DNA of 64,000 nucleotides from Pseudomonas migulae NBRC 103157 (GCF_002091715.1 NZ_BDAG01000021.1:1-64000); one strand, 5' to 3'; positions 27,361-36,744 are shown, counted from the first letter of the stretch. The notes: a model not told the origin generated them from the letters alone. A program made the numbers and translations.

Positions 27361-27728
27361 GCGTACGCATCAGTCGTCAACATTGGGACGGGTTGCTGGG
27401 CGAGCTGGATCAGGCGCGCCGCCAGCGACATCTGCTGACTTATCGCGCGTTGCTGGAGCGTTTGCAGCTCCCGACACCGGCCATGCAAACCTTGACTGCG
27501 GCGCTTGAACATCTGGCCGCGCTGGACGCCAAGGCCGAACAACCCTTGCGCAGTTCGCTGGTGATCAGTCAGGGCGCCAGTCGCCTGCCACGTACCGGCT
27601 TTTTTGAATGTGTCGAGCGCCTGGGGCGTTTCTCTGGGCCGTCCGATGGTGTCGCTGCCGCGTCCTGGCATGCCTCGGAAGTGGTGCGGGTTTTCGAGTA
27701 CGAATACCCTGAATCGGCCGAGGCCTGA
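27357..27728 (+). CDS. Conserved hypothetical protein in XRE operon
   Basis: 123 aa, GTG start overlapping the XRE gene's stop, with GGAGG seven bases upstream. Helical N-terminal half (LLGELDQARRQRHLLTYRALLERLQL), then SLVISQGASRLPRTGFFECVERLGRF, and an acidic C-terminus. I do not recognise the family. No transmembrane helix or nuclease motif is visible. The tight coupling with an HTH protein implies linked stoichiometry, as in a regulator/effector or toxin/antitoxin pair, but nothing in the sequence proves this. Confidence 0.7.
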   Translation: MSVRISRQHWDGLLGELDQARRQRHLLTYRALLERLQLPTPAMQTLTAALEHLAALDAKAEQPLRSSLVISQGASRLPRTGFFECVERLGRFSGPSDGVAAASWHASEVVRVFEYEYPESAEA

Positions 27729-28133
27729 GTGTTTTTGCGACTGAAGGCGCGGGCCGGTTACTGGCTGGCCCGCAGGTTGTTTCATTGGCCATGGTTCGTG
27801 CGCCAGCCCCGTGGCTGGAGCTGGCTCGAAGGCCAGTTCGCGCGCATGGCCAATCTGGGTGACGTCAGCGCTCAAAGCTTCTATGGCCACATTCTGGCCT
27901 TTCGTGGCGTGGGGCTTGGTGCTCGGGAGGAAGGTGTCCGCTTGCTGCGTCTGGCGGCGTTGGCGGGTGATGGCAAGGCGGCGTATCAGGTGGGCGTGAT
28001 CTGCTTGGCCGGGACGGCGAGCAAGGCGCCGGATCCAGATGAGGCAGTTCGGTTTTGGGCGATGGCTGCGAAAGCAGGACATCCGTTGGCCGAGATGAAG
28101 CTGAAAGAGTTGGCGTCTCGCGGTTCAGAGTGA
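27729..28133 (+). CDS. SEL1-like repeat protein
   Basis: 134 aa, GTG start immediately after the previous stop with GAGG upstream. Two to three Sel1/TPR-like helical repeats are visible: GDVSAQSFYGHILAFRGVG, then EGVRLLRLAALAGDGKAAYQ and EAVRFWAMAAKAGHPLAEMK. The basic, aromatic N-terminus (YWLARRLFHWPW) could associate with membrane. Probably a protein-protein scaffold co-expressed with the XRE regulator. Confidence 0.78.
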   Translation: MFLRLKARAGYWLARRLFHWPWFVRQPRGWSWLEGQFARMANLGDVSAQSFYGHILAFRGVGLGAREEGVRLLRLAALAGDGKAAYQVGVICLAGTASKAPDPDEAVRFWAMAAKAGHPLAEMKLKELASRGSE

Positions 28134-28162
28134 ACTTCTTTGATTTGAGTCGACCGGCTGGC

Positions 28163-28192
28163 GCCTTCGCGGGCAAGTCGGATCGCGAAGGC
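28163..28192. repeat. Single short REP-like palindrome
   Basis: GCCTTCGC ... GCGAAGGC outer arms around GGGCAAGTCGGATC; looks like a degenerate single REP unit between convergent genes. Confidence 0.6.
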
Positions 28193-28202
28193 TTTCGTTC
28201 AA

Positions 28203-29993
28203 TCACCGCAGCCCCATCAGCAATTCATCCTCTCGCACCGGCACCGCCAAACTATCAATCACATGCACGCTATACCCCGGCACATTCTTCGCGTGATGCT
28301 TGGCCTGCGACGCCATTTCCGCCAACTGGCTCGCATCGAGTTGTCCACAGGCCTGTGGATGTAAATGCACCACGCCGATCGACAGCGATAACAACGGAAA
28401 TTCCTGTCGCACACCCTGGCGATTCGGGGCGATGAAGCAGCCGGCTTCCAAGTGTTCGCTGCGGTAGAAGCGCCGGCATTGACTCTGGAAATCGTCGAGC
28501 AACTGGTTCAAGCGTTTGCGCCAGTCTTCCGGCCCAAGCACCAGCAGGAAATCGTCGCCGCCGATATGCCCGACAAAATCGCGTGAAGGGTCGACGCGAT
28601 CATTCAGGCATTGCGCCAGGCACAGCAGGACTTCATCCCCGCGACCGTAGCCATAGATGTCGTTGAAAGGTTTGAAACTGTCGATGTCCACGTAGCAGAT
28701 CACCGATTCCCGTTGCTGTTGCAGCAGGCGCGTCAGGCATTGCTGGATCGGTACGTTGCCCGGCAGCAGGGTCAGCGGGTTGGCATAGCGGGCCTGCTGG
28801 ATCTTCAGTTCGGTAATCAGCTTCAGTACGTCGATCACCCGGCCCAACCCCAGATACCCGCCGTTCAGGGTAATGATGAAGTCTTCTTCAATGCGTTGTC
28901 GGGCTCGGCTGGTGATCAGGCGGCTGACCTGTTGCAGCGACTGGCTCAGCTCGACGGCGAGGAAGTCGTCATTCATCAGCCGGCTGATCGGCTTGCGGGC
29001 GAACAGGTCGGTGGCAAAGGGCTTGAGCAGGGCGTCCGAGAGCGAATGCCTGTGAACGATGCCACAGGGATGGCCGTAGTCGTCGAGCACCGCCAGCGAG
29101 TTCAGGTTGGCCTGGCGGCGGAAGGCTTCCAGTACTGTCGCTGTCGGCGTATCCCGCGTGACCGCTGGCTGATCGTTCAAAAGGGCGCTGAGGTCGCTGC
29201 CTTCATCGTTCAGCGCCACGGCGGAGCTGTCCTGCTTGGGCATCAGGCTTCGAGCATCCCTTGGCGGATGTTCCTGCGGCCGGCACAGCAAATAGCCCTG
29301 AACCAGATCGACGCCCATATCGGTCAACACCGCGAGTTCCTCTGGCAGTTCGATACCTTCAGCAATCACTTGCGCCCGAGAGGCTTTGGCGATTTGCATG
29401 ATCGATCCGACAAACTCGCGTTTGAGGGCATCCTGATGAATGCCGTCGATGAAGTGCCGGTCGATCTTCACATAGTCAGGTCGCAGCTCGGACCACAGGC
29501 GCAAGCTCGAATAACCCGCTCCCAAATCATCCAGTGCAATGGAAAATCCCATCGCCCGATAGTGATGCAGCGCGTTCTGCAGCAGCTGGAAATCGTCGGT
29601 CGGGGTCTGTTCGGTGAGTTCGATGACCACCTGGCTGGGCGGTATGCCGAAATCCTGCAGCAGTTGCAGGGTTCGACCCGGTTGGTGGGCCGCTTCGAGC
29701 AGGGACTCCGGTGATACGTTGAGAAAGATTTTACCCGGCAGTTGCTGTTCATTGAAGCGTCGGCAAGCGCTCTCGCGACAGGCAATTTCCAGCTCGTTCA
29801 AACGACCGGCCTGGCGGGCGACGGCGAACAAGGCGATGGGCGAGTGGAGTGGGCTGTTGGAGGGGCCGCGGCTGAGGGCTTCGTAGCCGACTATTCGTCG
29901 TTCAGAGAGCGAAATGATTGGCTGGAACAGGCTGTGCAAACCGCTTTGAGTCAATATTGAACTCAACGCACTCAGCTGTTCGGTAGTGGTCAT
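28203..29993 (-). CDS. EAL-CBS-GGDDF c-di-GMP signalling protein
   Basis: 596 aa, soluble. Domain order is EAL (EAL at residues 38-40, with NVSPESL, ELTEQ, LDDLGAG, VKIDRHF and AEGIEL all present), a CBS pair in the middle (TATVLEAFRRQ ... GIVHRHS), and a C-terminal GGDEF-type domain whose signature reads GGDDF (478-482). The EAL half looks catalytically complete. The GGDDF half replaces the usual Glu with Asp, so cyclase activity is doubtful. CBS pairs usually sense adenine nucleotides. The gene lies directly downstream of the prc terminator. Confidence 0.9.
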   Translation of the reverse strand: MTTTEQLSALSSILTQSGLHSLFQPIISLSERRIVGYEALSRGPSNSPLHSPIALFAVARQAGRLNELEIACRESACRRFNEQQLPGKIFLNVSPESLLEAAHQPGRTLQLLQDFGIPPSQVVIELTEQTPTDDFQLLQNALHHYRAMGFSIALDDLGAGYSSLRLWSELRPDYVKIDRHFIDGIHQDALKREFVGSIMQIAKASRAQVIAEGIELPEELAVLTDMGVDLVQGYLLCRPQEHPPRDARSLMPKQDSSAVALNDEGSDLSALLNDQPAVTRDTPTATVLEAFRRQANLNSLAVLDDYGHPCGIVHRHSLSDALLKPFATDLFARKPISRLMNDDFLAVELSQSLQQVSRLITSRARQRIEEDFIITLNGGYLGLGRVIDVLKLITELKIQQARYANPLTLLPGNVPIQQCLTRLLQQQRESVICYVDIDSFKPFNDIYGYGRGDEVLLCLAQCLNDRVDPSRDFVGHIGGDDFLLVLGPEDWRKRLNQLLDDFQSQCRRFYRSEHLEAGCFIAPNRQGVRQEFPLLSLSIGVVHLHPQACGQLDASQLAEMASQAKHHAKNVPGYSVHVIDSLAVPVREDELLMGLR

Positions 29994-30008
29994 GGCGGTC
30001 TCTGGCGA

Positions 30009-30063
30009 TAAAAAAAGGACTGGGAGCGCTCTTGGATAAAAGAGGCTCCCAGTCCTTTATTTC
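30009..30063. terminator. Bidirectional terminator downstream of prc
   Basis: AAAGGACTGGGAGC and GCTCCCAGTCCTTT pair around 17 bases, with A/T tracts on both sides. On the minus strand it ends the prc transcript just before the EAL-CBS-GGDDF gene. Confidence 0.85.
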
Positions 30064-30139
30064 ACGACAGAATGATGACTGTTTGATGACGCTACGGGGA
30101 GCGTCAGCATTAAATTGCCATCATCTTGTTTGTCACCCC

Positions 30140-32254
30140 TCAGTGCTTGGCGACCGCGGTGTTGAGTTTCAGGTAGTCCAACAGAATCCGACCAGTCTCG
30201 CTCAGGTAGGCATCGTCTTCTGGTTTGGTCTTGTCCGGCTCGGCCGCGAGGGCGTCTTCGTCTTCTTTCTTCAGCTCTTTGAGCGGCTCTTCGCCTTTGG
30301 CCTTGCGACGGATGTTCTCCATGACAAGCTGTTTGGCGTCGATATCGGCGTGTTGCGCACGACGATCGGCTTCATTGAGGCTGACGGTTTTTTCCGCCAT
30401 CAGTTTCTGTGCCAGGGCCAGTTTGTCGCGGATGAACACGAACTCCGCGTCCTTGGCCGTGCGCACGTCATGCTCGGATTTGAGCTGTGTGATGTACGGT
30501 TTGAACGGATCGCTCGCCGGCTTGATCGCCGCGCGGATGGTGTCCCAAGGCATGGCTTCCGGCAGGGCGCTTTCACCGATTTCCTTGGTGTCGATGATCG
30601 ATGGGTAATCGATATCCGGCAGAACGCCCTGATGCTGCGTGCTCTGACCGGAAACCCGATAGAACTTGGCAAGGGTCAGTTTCAGTTCGCCATGGTTCAG
30701 CGGCTGAATGGTCTGCACGGTGCCTTTGCCGAAGGTCTGGCCGCCAATGATCAGCGCGCGATGGTAGTCCTGCATGGCGCCGGCAAAAATCTCCGAAGCC
30801 GAGGCGGACAAGCGGTTGACCAGCAACGCCATCGGGCCTTTGTAGAACGCGCCCGGGTTTTCATCTTCCAGCACATCGACCCGGCCATCGGCGTTACGCA
30901 CCAGAACGGTCGGACCTTTGTCGATGAACAGACTGGTCAGCTCGGTGGCTTCCTGCAGGGAACCCCCGCCGTTGTTGCGCAGGTCGATGACCACGCCGTC
31001 GACTTTGTCCTTCTGCAGCTCGGTGAGCAGTTTCTTGACGTCGCGCGTGGTGCTCTTGTAATCAGGATCGCCGGCACGGAAGGCCTTGAAGTCCAGGTAG
31101 AAGGCCGGGATCTCGATGACGCCGAGCTTGTAGTCCTTGCCGTCCTGTTTCAGGTTGAGGACCGATTTCTTCACCGCCTGGTCTTCAAGCTTCACCGCTT
31201 CGCGGGTGATCGGCACGATCTTGGTGGTCTGGTCGTTCGGCGCATTGCTGGCCGGGATGACCTCCAGGCGCACAACGGTGCCTTTCGGACCGCGGATCAG
31301 CTTGACCACTTCGTCCAGGCGCCAGCCGACCACGTCGACCATCTCTTTGTTGCCCTGGGCAACGCCGATGATCTTGTCGGCCGGTGCGACCTGCTTGGTC
31401 TTGTCGGCCGGGCCGGCAGGCACCAGGCGCACGACTTTTACCTGATCGTTGTCGCTTTGCAACACGGCGCCGATGCCTTCGAGGGACAGGCTCATGTTGA
31501 TGTCGAAGTTCTCCGCATTATCCGGCGACAGATAATTGGTGTGCGGGTCGTAGGACATGGCGAACGTGTTGATGTAGGCCTGGAAGATGTCTTCCGCGCG
31601 GGTCTGGTCCAGGCGCGCCAATTGGTTCTTGTAGCGCTTGGTCAGCGTTTCCTGAATCTGCTTGGAGTCCTTGCCCGCGATCTTCTGCCGCAGGACCTCG
31701 TCCTTGACGCGTTTGCGCCACAGGTCGTCGAGCTCTGCGGTGGACTTGAGCCAAGGTGCGTCCTTGCGATCGATCAGCAAGGTTTCCTTGGTGGTGAAGT
31801 CGATCTTGTCGACGCCCTTGTTCAGCTCCGCAAGGGCAAAGTCCAGACGCGCTTTTACACGGTCCAGGTAGCGCTTGTAGATGGTGAACCCGGCGTTGAG
31901 GTCGCCGCTTTTGAGGAAATCGTCGAACTGGGTTTTCCACTTGTCGAATTCGGCAATGTCGCTGGCCATGAAGTAGCTGCGCGACGGATCCAGCAGCTTG
32001 AGGTAGCTGTCGTAGATGATCACGGAGCGCGCGTCATCGAGCGGCGGCTTGCTGTAGTGGTGGCGCTTGAGTAACTCGACGACATTCAGGCTGGCGATCA
32101 CTTCGTCACGATCAGGCTGAAGCTTGTCCCAACTATTGGCTGCGAACGTATTGCTCGACATCGGCATCAGGCCGATACCAATAAATAGGGCGAGTGCGGT
32201 GCTGGGGAACAGATGCTTCATGCTGATTCGACGCGGGGACAATTGATAACGCAT
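30140..32254 (-). CDS. prc: Tail-specific carboxy-terminal protease Prc/Tsp (S41 family)
   Basis: 704 aa from the ATG at 32254; starts at 32221 (giving the compact signal MKHLFPSTALALF) or further upstream are also possible, as none has a strong ribosome site. A signal peptide ends near SNTFA-ANS. A PDZ domain precedes the S41 catalytic domain, with the serine in LSASASEIF and the lysine in QTFGKGTVQ. A DUF3340-type C-terminus follows. Periplasmic protease degrading proteins with non-polar C-termini; in Pseudomonas it also affects envelope stress and alginate control. Confidence 0.93.
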   Translation of the reverse strand: MRYQLSPRRISMKHLFPSTALALFIGIGLMPMSSNTFAANSWDKLQPDRDEVIASLNVVELLKRHHYSKPPLDDARSVIIYDSYLKLLDPSRSYFMASDIAEFDKWKTQFDDFLKSGDLNAGFTIYKRYLDRVKARLDFALAELNKGVDKIDFTTKETLLIDRKDAPWLKSTAELDDLWRKRVKDEVLRQKIAGKDSKQIQETLTKRYKNQLARLDQTRAEDIFQAYINTFAMSYDPHTNYLSPDNAENFDINMSLSLEGIGAVLQSDNDQVKVVRLVPAGPADKTKQVAPADKIIGVAQGNKEMVDVVGWRLDEVVKLIRGPKGTVVRLEVIPASNAPNDQTTKIVPITREAVKLEDQAVKKSVLNLKQDGKDYKLGVIEIPAFYLDFKAFRAGDPDYKSTTRDVKKLLTELQKDKVDGVVIDLRNNGGGSLQEATELTSLFIDKGPTVLVRNADGRVDVLEDENPGAFYKGPMALLVNRLSASASEIFAGAMQDYHRALIIGGQTFGKGTVQTIQPLNHGELKLTLAKFYRVSGQSTQHQGVLPDIDYPSIIDTKEIGESALPEAMPWDTIRAAIKPASDPFKPYITQLKSEHDVRTAKDAEFVFIRDKLALAQKLMAEKTVSLNEADRRAQHADIDAKQLVMENIRRKAKGEEPLKELKKEDEDALAAEPDKTKPEDDAYLSETGRILLDYLKLNTAVAKH

Positions 32255-32360
32255 ATTAGGCCGTCTTTGAAGTCGCCGGTTCCACAAGGGGCCGGTCGCA
32301 TAATGCAAAAAGCCCGGCGATACAGCTTCGGGCTCAGTCCAGACTCACTATGGAGGCACT

Positions 32361-33323
32361 GTGAAAGCATTGCAAGGCGTGGAAGGTCAAGTGGAGTGGC
32401 TTGAAGAGCCCAGTCCTACATGTGATGTAGGGCAAGTTCGCATTCGTGTGGCGGCAGCGGGCCTCAATCGCGCCGATTTGTTACAGAAGGCGGGACTTTA
32501 TCCCCCACCGCCGGGGGCCAGTCAGGTACTGGGTCTGGAGTGTTCCGGGGTGATCAGTGAGGTCGGCCCGGGCTCGTCGTGGCAGGTCGGTGATCGGGTC
32601 TGCGCCTTGCTGGCCGGGGGTGGGATGGCCGAAGAGGTGGTTGTCGACGGACGGCATGTGCTGGCGGTGCCAGAAGGATTGTCCCTCACCGAGGCGGCAG
32701 CGCTCCCCGAAGTCTACGCGACCGTTTGGCTGAATCTGTTTCAATTGGCTGCGCTCAAGCCGGGTGAGAAAGTTCTTCTGCACGCCGGGGCAAGTGGAAT
32801 CGGTTCAGCTGCCATTCAGCTGTGCAAGGCGTTTGGCAACCCGTGCTGGGTCAGCGTCGGTTCTGCCGAGCGGCTGGCTTACTGCGAAGCGCTGGGTGCC
32901 CAGGGTGGTGTGGTACGCACCGACGATCTTGAAAGTCTGAGCGACCTGGGTCCGTTCGATGTGGTTCTCGATCCGGTGGGCGGAAACTACGCCGCACTGA
33001 ACCTGAAACTGCTGGCCCGCGATGGCCGTTGGGTGCTGATCGGCTTGATGGGCGGCCGTGAAGCGAAGCTGGACCTGGCGCAGGTGCTGGCCAAGCGTGT
33101 GCAGCTGCTGGGTTCGACTTTGCGTAGTCGTGACGATCAGTTCAAGGCGGATCTGTTCAGTGATTTGAGCCAGCACGTCTGGCCGCTGTTTGCCGAAGGG
33201 CGGTTGAGTCCGCAGTTGACCAGGACGTTTGCGATCAAGGATGCGGAAGCGGCGTTTGCGGAGTTGGCGAGTAATAAGGTGGAGGGGAAGTTGGTGCTGG
33301 TGATTGACGAAAGCCTGACCTGA
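32361..33323 (+). CDS. NAD(P)H-quinone oxidoreductase, PIG3-like (MDR superfamily)
   Basis: 320 aa medium-chain reductase without the structural zinc lobe. Features are MKALQGV-type start, AAAGLNRADLLQKAGLYPPP at the substrate side and the Rossmann entry LLHAGASGIGSAAIQLCKA. This matches the PIG3/qor group that reduces quinones with NADPH. The start is a GTG with GGAGG four bases upstream. It is divergent from prc. The REP doublet after it separates it from the HAD gene. Confidence 0.9.
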   Translation: MKALQGVEGQVEWLEEPSPTCDVGQVRIRVAAAGLNRADLLQKAGLYPPPPGASQVLGLECSGVISEVGPGSSWQVGDRVCALLAGGGMAEEVVVDGRHVLAVPEGLSLTEAAALPEVYATVWLNLFQLAALKPGEKVLLHAGASGIGSAAIQLCKAFGNPCWVSVGSAERLAYCEALGAQGGVVRTDDLESLSDLGPFDVVLDPVGGNYAALNLKLLARDGRWVLIGLMGGREAKLDLAQVLAKRVQLLGSTLRSRDDQFKADLFSDLSQHVWPLFAEGRLSPQLTRTFAIKDAEAAFAELASNKVEGKLVLVIDESLT

Positions 33324-33327
33324 CCTT

Positions 33328-33427
33328 TGTAGGAGCGAGCTTGCTCGCGATGAACCTGAGAGCGCCGTGGTGTGTCAGGTTTGCCGCGTTATAGTTAACG
33401 TCCATCGCGAGCAAGCTCGCTCCTACA
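33328..33427. repeat. REP inverted pair (AGGAGCGAGCTTGCTCGCGA class)
   Basis: Arms TGTAGGAGCGAGCTTGCTCG (first) and its complement ending at 33427, around about 50 bases. This is a third core variant compared with the other REPs in the window. Confidence 0.85.
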
Positions 33428-33437
33428 GGGTTCTGCG

Positions 33438-34091
33438 TTATTTCCAGATATGGATCGGCCAGCCGGCTTTTTCGGCATGTTCGAGCAATACCGGATCAGG
33501 GTTTACCACGTGTGGAAAATCCACCTTCAGCAACAACGGTAAATCGTTACGTGAATCCGAGTAGAAACTCGCGCCTTCCAGGTTTTCCTCTTCCGCATCC
33601 AGCCATTCCAGCAAGCGCGTGATCTTGCCTTCGCGGTAGGTCAGCGTGCCGACGGTGTGACCGCTGTAAACCCCATGCAGCACTTCCAGCTCGATGCCCA
33701 GAATCTCGTCGATGCCCAGACGATCGGCAATCGGCCTGACCAGGTGCGTACCCGACGCCGAGATCACCAGAATCCGGTCACCCGCCTTGCGGTGCGCGGC
33801 GATGGCTTTGGTGGCGTCACTGAAGATGATCGGTTCGATGAAGTCTTCCACCCACGGCCCCACCAGATGGTCGACCTCTTCCGGCGTGCGTCCGATCATC
33901 GGCTCGAGGCTGAAGGTCATGTAATCCTCCATGCGCAGCTTGCCGTGGCTGTAAGCGTCCATCAATTCGTTGTTCTGCCGCATGAACGACTCGGGATCGA
34001 CCCAGCCCAGGCGACCCATTTGCTCGCTCCAGAGGGTGGCGCAGTCGCCGTGGATCAGGGTTTCGTCCAGATCAAAAATTGCCAGGGCCAT
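33438..34091 (-). CDS. HAD-IB family hydrolase (SerB-like phosphatase)
   Basis: 217 aa. HAD motifs are in order: FDLDETLIHGD (motif I, nucleophile Asp), VISASGTHLV (motif II) and YSDSRNDLPLL (motif IV). The helical cap between motifs I and II is the subclass IB type found in phosphoserine and phosphocholine phosphatases. It lies 34 bases after the ABC ATPase gene in the same direction, so it may be the last gene of the putative organophosphate operon and release phosphate from the imported or processed compound. Confidence 0.87.
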   Translation of the reverse strand: MALAIFDLDETLIHGDCATLWSEQMGRLGWVDPESFMRQNNELMDAYSHGKLRMEDYMTFSLEPMIGRTPEEVDHLVGPWVEDFIEPIIFSDATKAIAAHRKAGDRILVISASGTHLVRPIADRLGIDEILGIELEVLHGVYSGHTVGTLTYREGKITRLLEWLDAEEENLEGASFYSDSRNDLPLLLKVDFPHVVNPDPVLLEHAEKAGWPIHIWK

Positions 34092-34125
34092 CAGTGCAGT
34101 TCTCTCTTCAACATCAGCAAAGGCA

Positions 34126-35115
34126 TCAGGCTACCTCACACAGGGCCGTCGGATCGATGGAAAGCGCCAGCCGCTGACCATCGGGATGCAGATCGGCCGC
34201 CGAGCGGTTGAGCACATCCACCACCAGTTCCACGCCCCGGGCCTCGATCCTGTAGCGAATCACGTTGCCCAGCAGGCTGTGGCTGCGCACTTGTGCGTCA
34301 AGTTCGCCGTTCAGGCTCAGTTCGATGGCTTCCGGGCGAATCGCGATGCGATGCGTAATCGGTCGTTGTAGCAATTTCGAGGCGTTGTCGGCGTCGAGCA
34401 GGTTGTAATTGCCGATAAAGCCGGCAGCGAACACATCCACCGGCGCGGTGTAGAGGGTTTCGGCGTCGCCGCTCTGTACGATCTTTCCCTGATTCATCAG
34501 GAAAATCCGGTCAGACATGGTCAGCGCTTCTTCCTGATCGTGTGTGACGAAGATCGTGGTCAGGCCGAGCTCGCGCTGGATCTGACGGATCTGTTCGCGC
34601 AAATGCTTGCGAATCCGTGCATCAAGGGCTGACAGCGGTTCGTCCAGCAGCAACAGGCGTGGGCGGGTCACCAATGAGCGGGCGAGGGCGACGCGCTGGC
34701 ATTGACCGCCGGACAGTTGGTGCGGATAACGGGCGGCGAAATCGTTGAGTTCCACCAGTTTCAACACCTCGGCAACGCGCTTTTGGCTGTCGTCGCTGTT
34801 CACCTTCTGCATGCGCAAACCAAAGGCGACGTTTTGTTCCACGGTCATGTTCGGGAACAGCGCATAGCTTTGGAACACCATGCCGATCCCGCGTTTTTGC
34901 GGGCTCAGTGGCACGATGTCGACACCATCGAGCAAGATCTTGCCGCCATCCACCGAGGTCAGCCCGGCGATGCAGCGCAGCAGCGTCGATTTGCCGCAAC
35001 CGGACGGGCCGAGCAGGGTGACGAATTCGCCCTTCTGGATTTCGCAATTGATGTCGCTGAACACCGTGGTGCCCGCGTAATTCTTTTGCAGATGTTGGAC
35101 GCTGACATAGCTCAT
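34126..35115 (-). CDS. ABC importer ATP-binding protein (PotA/FbpC-like)
   Basis: 329 aa. Walker A GPSGCGKS at 36-43, Q-loop near FQSYALFPNMTV, signature LSGGQCQRVALAR, Walker B LLLLDEPLSALD and the switch His in FVTHDQEEAL. A C-terminal regulatory (TOBE-like) domain follows from about 240. This is the ATPase type used for polyamine, ferric ion and 2-aminoethylphosphonate uptake. Its ATG overlaps the stop of the upstream permease (ATGA). Confidence 0.92.
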   Translation of the reverse strand: MSYVSVQHLQKNYAGTTVFSDINCEIQKGEFVTLLGPSGCGKSTLLRCIAGLTSVDGGKILLDGVDIVPLSPQKRGIGMVFQSYALFPNMTVEQNVAFGLRMQKVNSDDSQKRVAEVLKLVELNDFAARYPHQLSGGQCQRVALARSLVTRPRLLLLDEPLSALDARIRKHLREQIRQIQRELGLTTIFVTHDQEEALTMSDRIFLMNQGKIVQSGDAETLYTAPVDVFAAGFIGNYNLLDADNASKLLQRPITHRIAIRPEAIELSLNGELDAQVRSHSLLGNVIRYRIEARGVELVVDVLNRSAADLHPDGQRLALSIDPTALCEVA

Positions 35116-35912
35116 TCGCTTTTGTCCTTGTTCAAGATATTGGCCGCCCAGGTCAGAACCAGTACGAAGAAAAAGTAGGAAATCACCAGCGCACTGGTGA
35201 AGTGGCCGCTGCTGTTACGCATGTTGTTGAGGTAGACCTGCAGGGTTTCGTAGCGGGTGCCGACGAGGATGTTGGCGAACACGAACTCACCGAACAGGAA
35301 CGAGAACGACAGCAGCAATGCGACCATCAGACCTTTGCGCAGGTTAGGCAGCACCACCAGGAATGCCGCCTGAAAAGTGCTGGCGCCGAGCAGTTGGGCG
35401 GCGTCCATCAGGTCGCGCAGGTTGATCGCTTGCAGGTTGTTGGTGATTGCCCGGTACATGAACGGCAGCGCCACGGTGAAGTAGCAGCCGATCAGAATCC
35501 ATGGTGTGCCGACCATCGCGAACGGCCCCGAACCGTAAAGCTGCAACAGCCCCACCGACGACACCACCGGTGGTACCGCGAAGGGCAGCAGGATCAGGAT
35601 GTTCATCAGCGCATCGAGTTTCGGGAAGTGGTAATGCACCACGAACAACAGGGGCAGAATCAGCACCACTGACAGGATCAGCGCACCGACGCAGACCAGC
35701 AGTGATTGGCCAAAAGCACTCAGGAATCGCGGATCGCTCCACAACTGCACATACCATTTGACGGTGAAGCCGCTGGGCAGAATGGTCGCCGACCAACTGC
35801 TGGCAATCGAGTAGATCAGCGTGCCAACCAGTGGCAGCAACAGAATGGCAAACAGCAGGTAAACCACGACGCGGTGATAGATACCGACGGGGCCCAATTC
35901 AGCGCGAGACAT
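35112..35912 (-). CDS. ABC importer permease 2
   Basis: 266 aa, six hydrophobic helices. The cytoplasmic EAA-like loop is MDAAQLLGASTFQAAFLVVLPNLRKG, the contact point for the ATPase. GAGGAG lies about six bases before the ATG. It overlaps permease 1 by 14 bases and the ATPase gene by four bases, so the genes are translationally coupled. Confidence 0.9.
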   Translation of the reverse strand: MSRAELGPVGIYHRVVVYLLFAILLLPLVGTLIYSIASSWSATILPSGFTVKWYVQLWSDPRFLSAFGQSLLVCVGALILSVVLILPLLFVVHYHFPKLDALMNILILLPFAVPPVVSSVGLLQLYGSGPFAMVGTPWILIGCYFTVALPFMYRAITNNLQAINLRDLMDAAQLLGASTFQAAFLVVLPNLRKGLMVALLLSFSFLFGEFVFANILVGTRYETLQVYLNNMRNSSGHFTSALVISYFFFVLVLTWAANILNKDKSE

Positions 35913-36744
35913 GGTAGCTCCTCTTCAACAGCAGCTGATGCACGATGGTGACCAGGGTCATCAACGCCACCAGCACAACGGCCAGCGCACTGGCGAGGTT
36001 CGGGTCCAGGGAAATGTCACCGGAGACCATCGCCGCAATGCGGATCGGCAGCACGTTGAAGTTGCCGGTGGTCAGTGCGTAAACCGTGGCGTAGGCGCCG
36101 AGGGCGTTGGCCAGCAGGATCACGAAGGTGCCGAGCAGTGCCGGTGTCAGGACCGGCAAACCGATGTGCCGCCAGAACTGCCAGCCGTTGGCGCCCAGCA
36201 GCGCGGCAGATTCACGCCAGTCCTCACGCAGGGCGTCGAAGGCCGGGTAGAGCAGCAGCACACCGAGGGGGATCTGGAAATACGTGTAGAGAATGATCAG
36301 CCCGGTTTTCGAGTACAGGTTGAAATCCTGAATGATCCCGGCCTGCTTGAGCATGATGGTGATGCTGCCGTTGAAGCCCAGCAGGATGATGAACGCGAAG
36401 GCCAAAGGCACGCCGGCAAAGTTGCTGGTCATGTTGGCGAAGGCGTTGACGAAGTTACGCAGCCTCGAGTCGACACGGCGCAGGGAATAAGCGCCGAGCA
36501 CCGCGATGATGATCCCGAACACGCTGGACCAGAAACTGATCTCGAGGCTGTACTGGATCGCCTGCAGATAGAACTTCGAATTGAAGATCTTGGTGAAGTT
36601 GGCCAGGCCCCAGCCGAACTCTTCCGATTGCAGGCTGTTGATCATCACCCAGATGAGCGGGGCGATCTCGAACACGATAAAAAACAGTGCGAAGGGCACG
36701 AGGCACAAGGCCGCCAGCCATTTGCCGCGAGTCATGGCATTCAC
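35899..36744 (-). CDS. ABC importer permease 1
   Basis: 281 aa starting at a GTG (36744) that overlaps the stop codon of the phosphatase gene, with GGGAG eight bases upstream; an ATG at 36735 is the alternative. About six helices; EAA-like loop ESAALLGANGWQFWRHIGLPVLTPAL. The first helix region LCLVPFALFFIVFEIAPLIW is typical of the N-terminal permease in FbpB/PotB-type systems. It pairs with the downstream permease to form the membrane channel. Confidence 0.9.
   Translation of the reverse strand: MNAMTRGKWLAALCLVPFALFFIVFEIAPLIWVMINSLQSEEFGWGLANFTKIFNSKFYLQAIQYSLEISFWSSVFGIIIAVLGAYSLRRVDSRLRNFVNAFANMTSNFAGVPLAFAFIILLGFNGSITIMLKQAGIIQDFNLYSKTGLIILYTYFQIPLGVLLLYPAFDALREDWRESAALLGANGWQFWRHIGLPVLTPALLGTFVILLANALGAYATVYALTTGNFNVLPIRIAAMVSGDISLDPNLASALAVVLVALMTLVTIVHQLLLKRSYHVSR

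Noticed and set aside
30032..32074. 680-codon plus-strand frame opposite prc
   Set aside because: It is the antisense shadow of the well-supported prc gene; its translation shows no family motifs and is a by-product of GC-rich codon bias.
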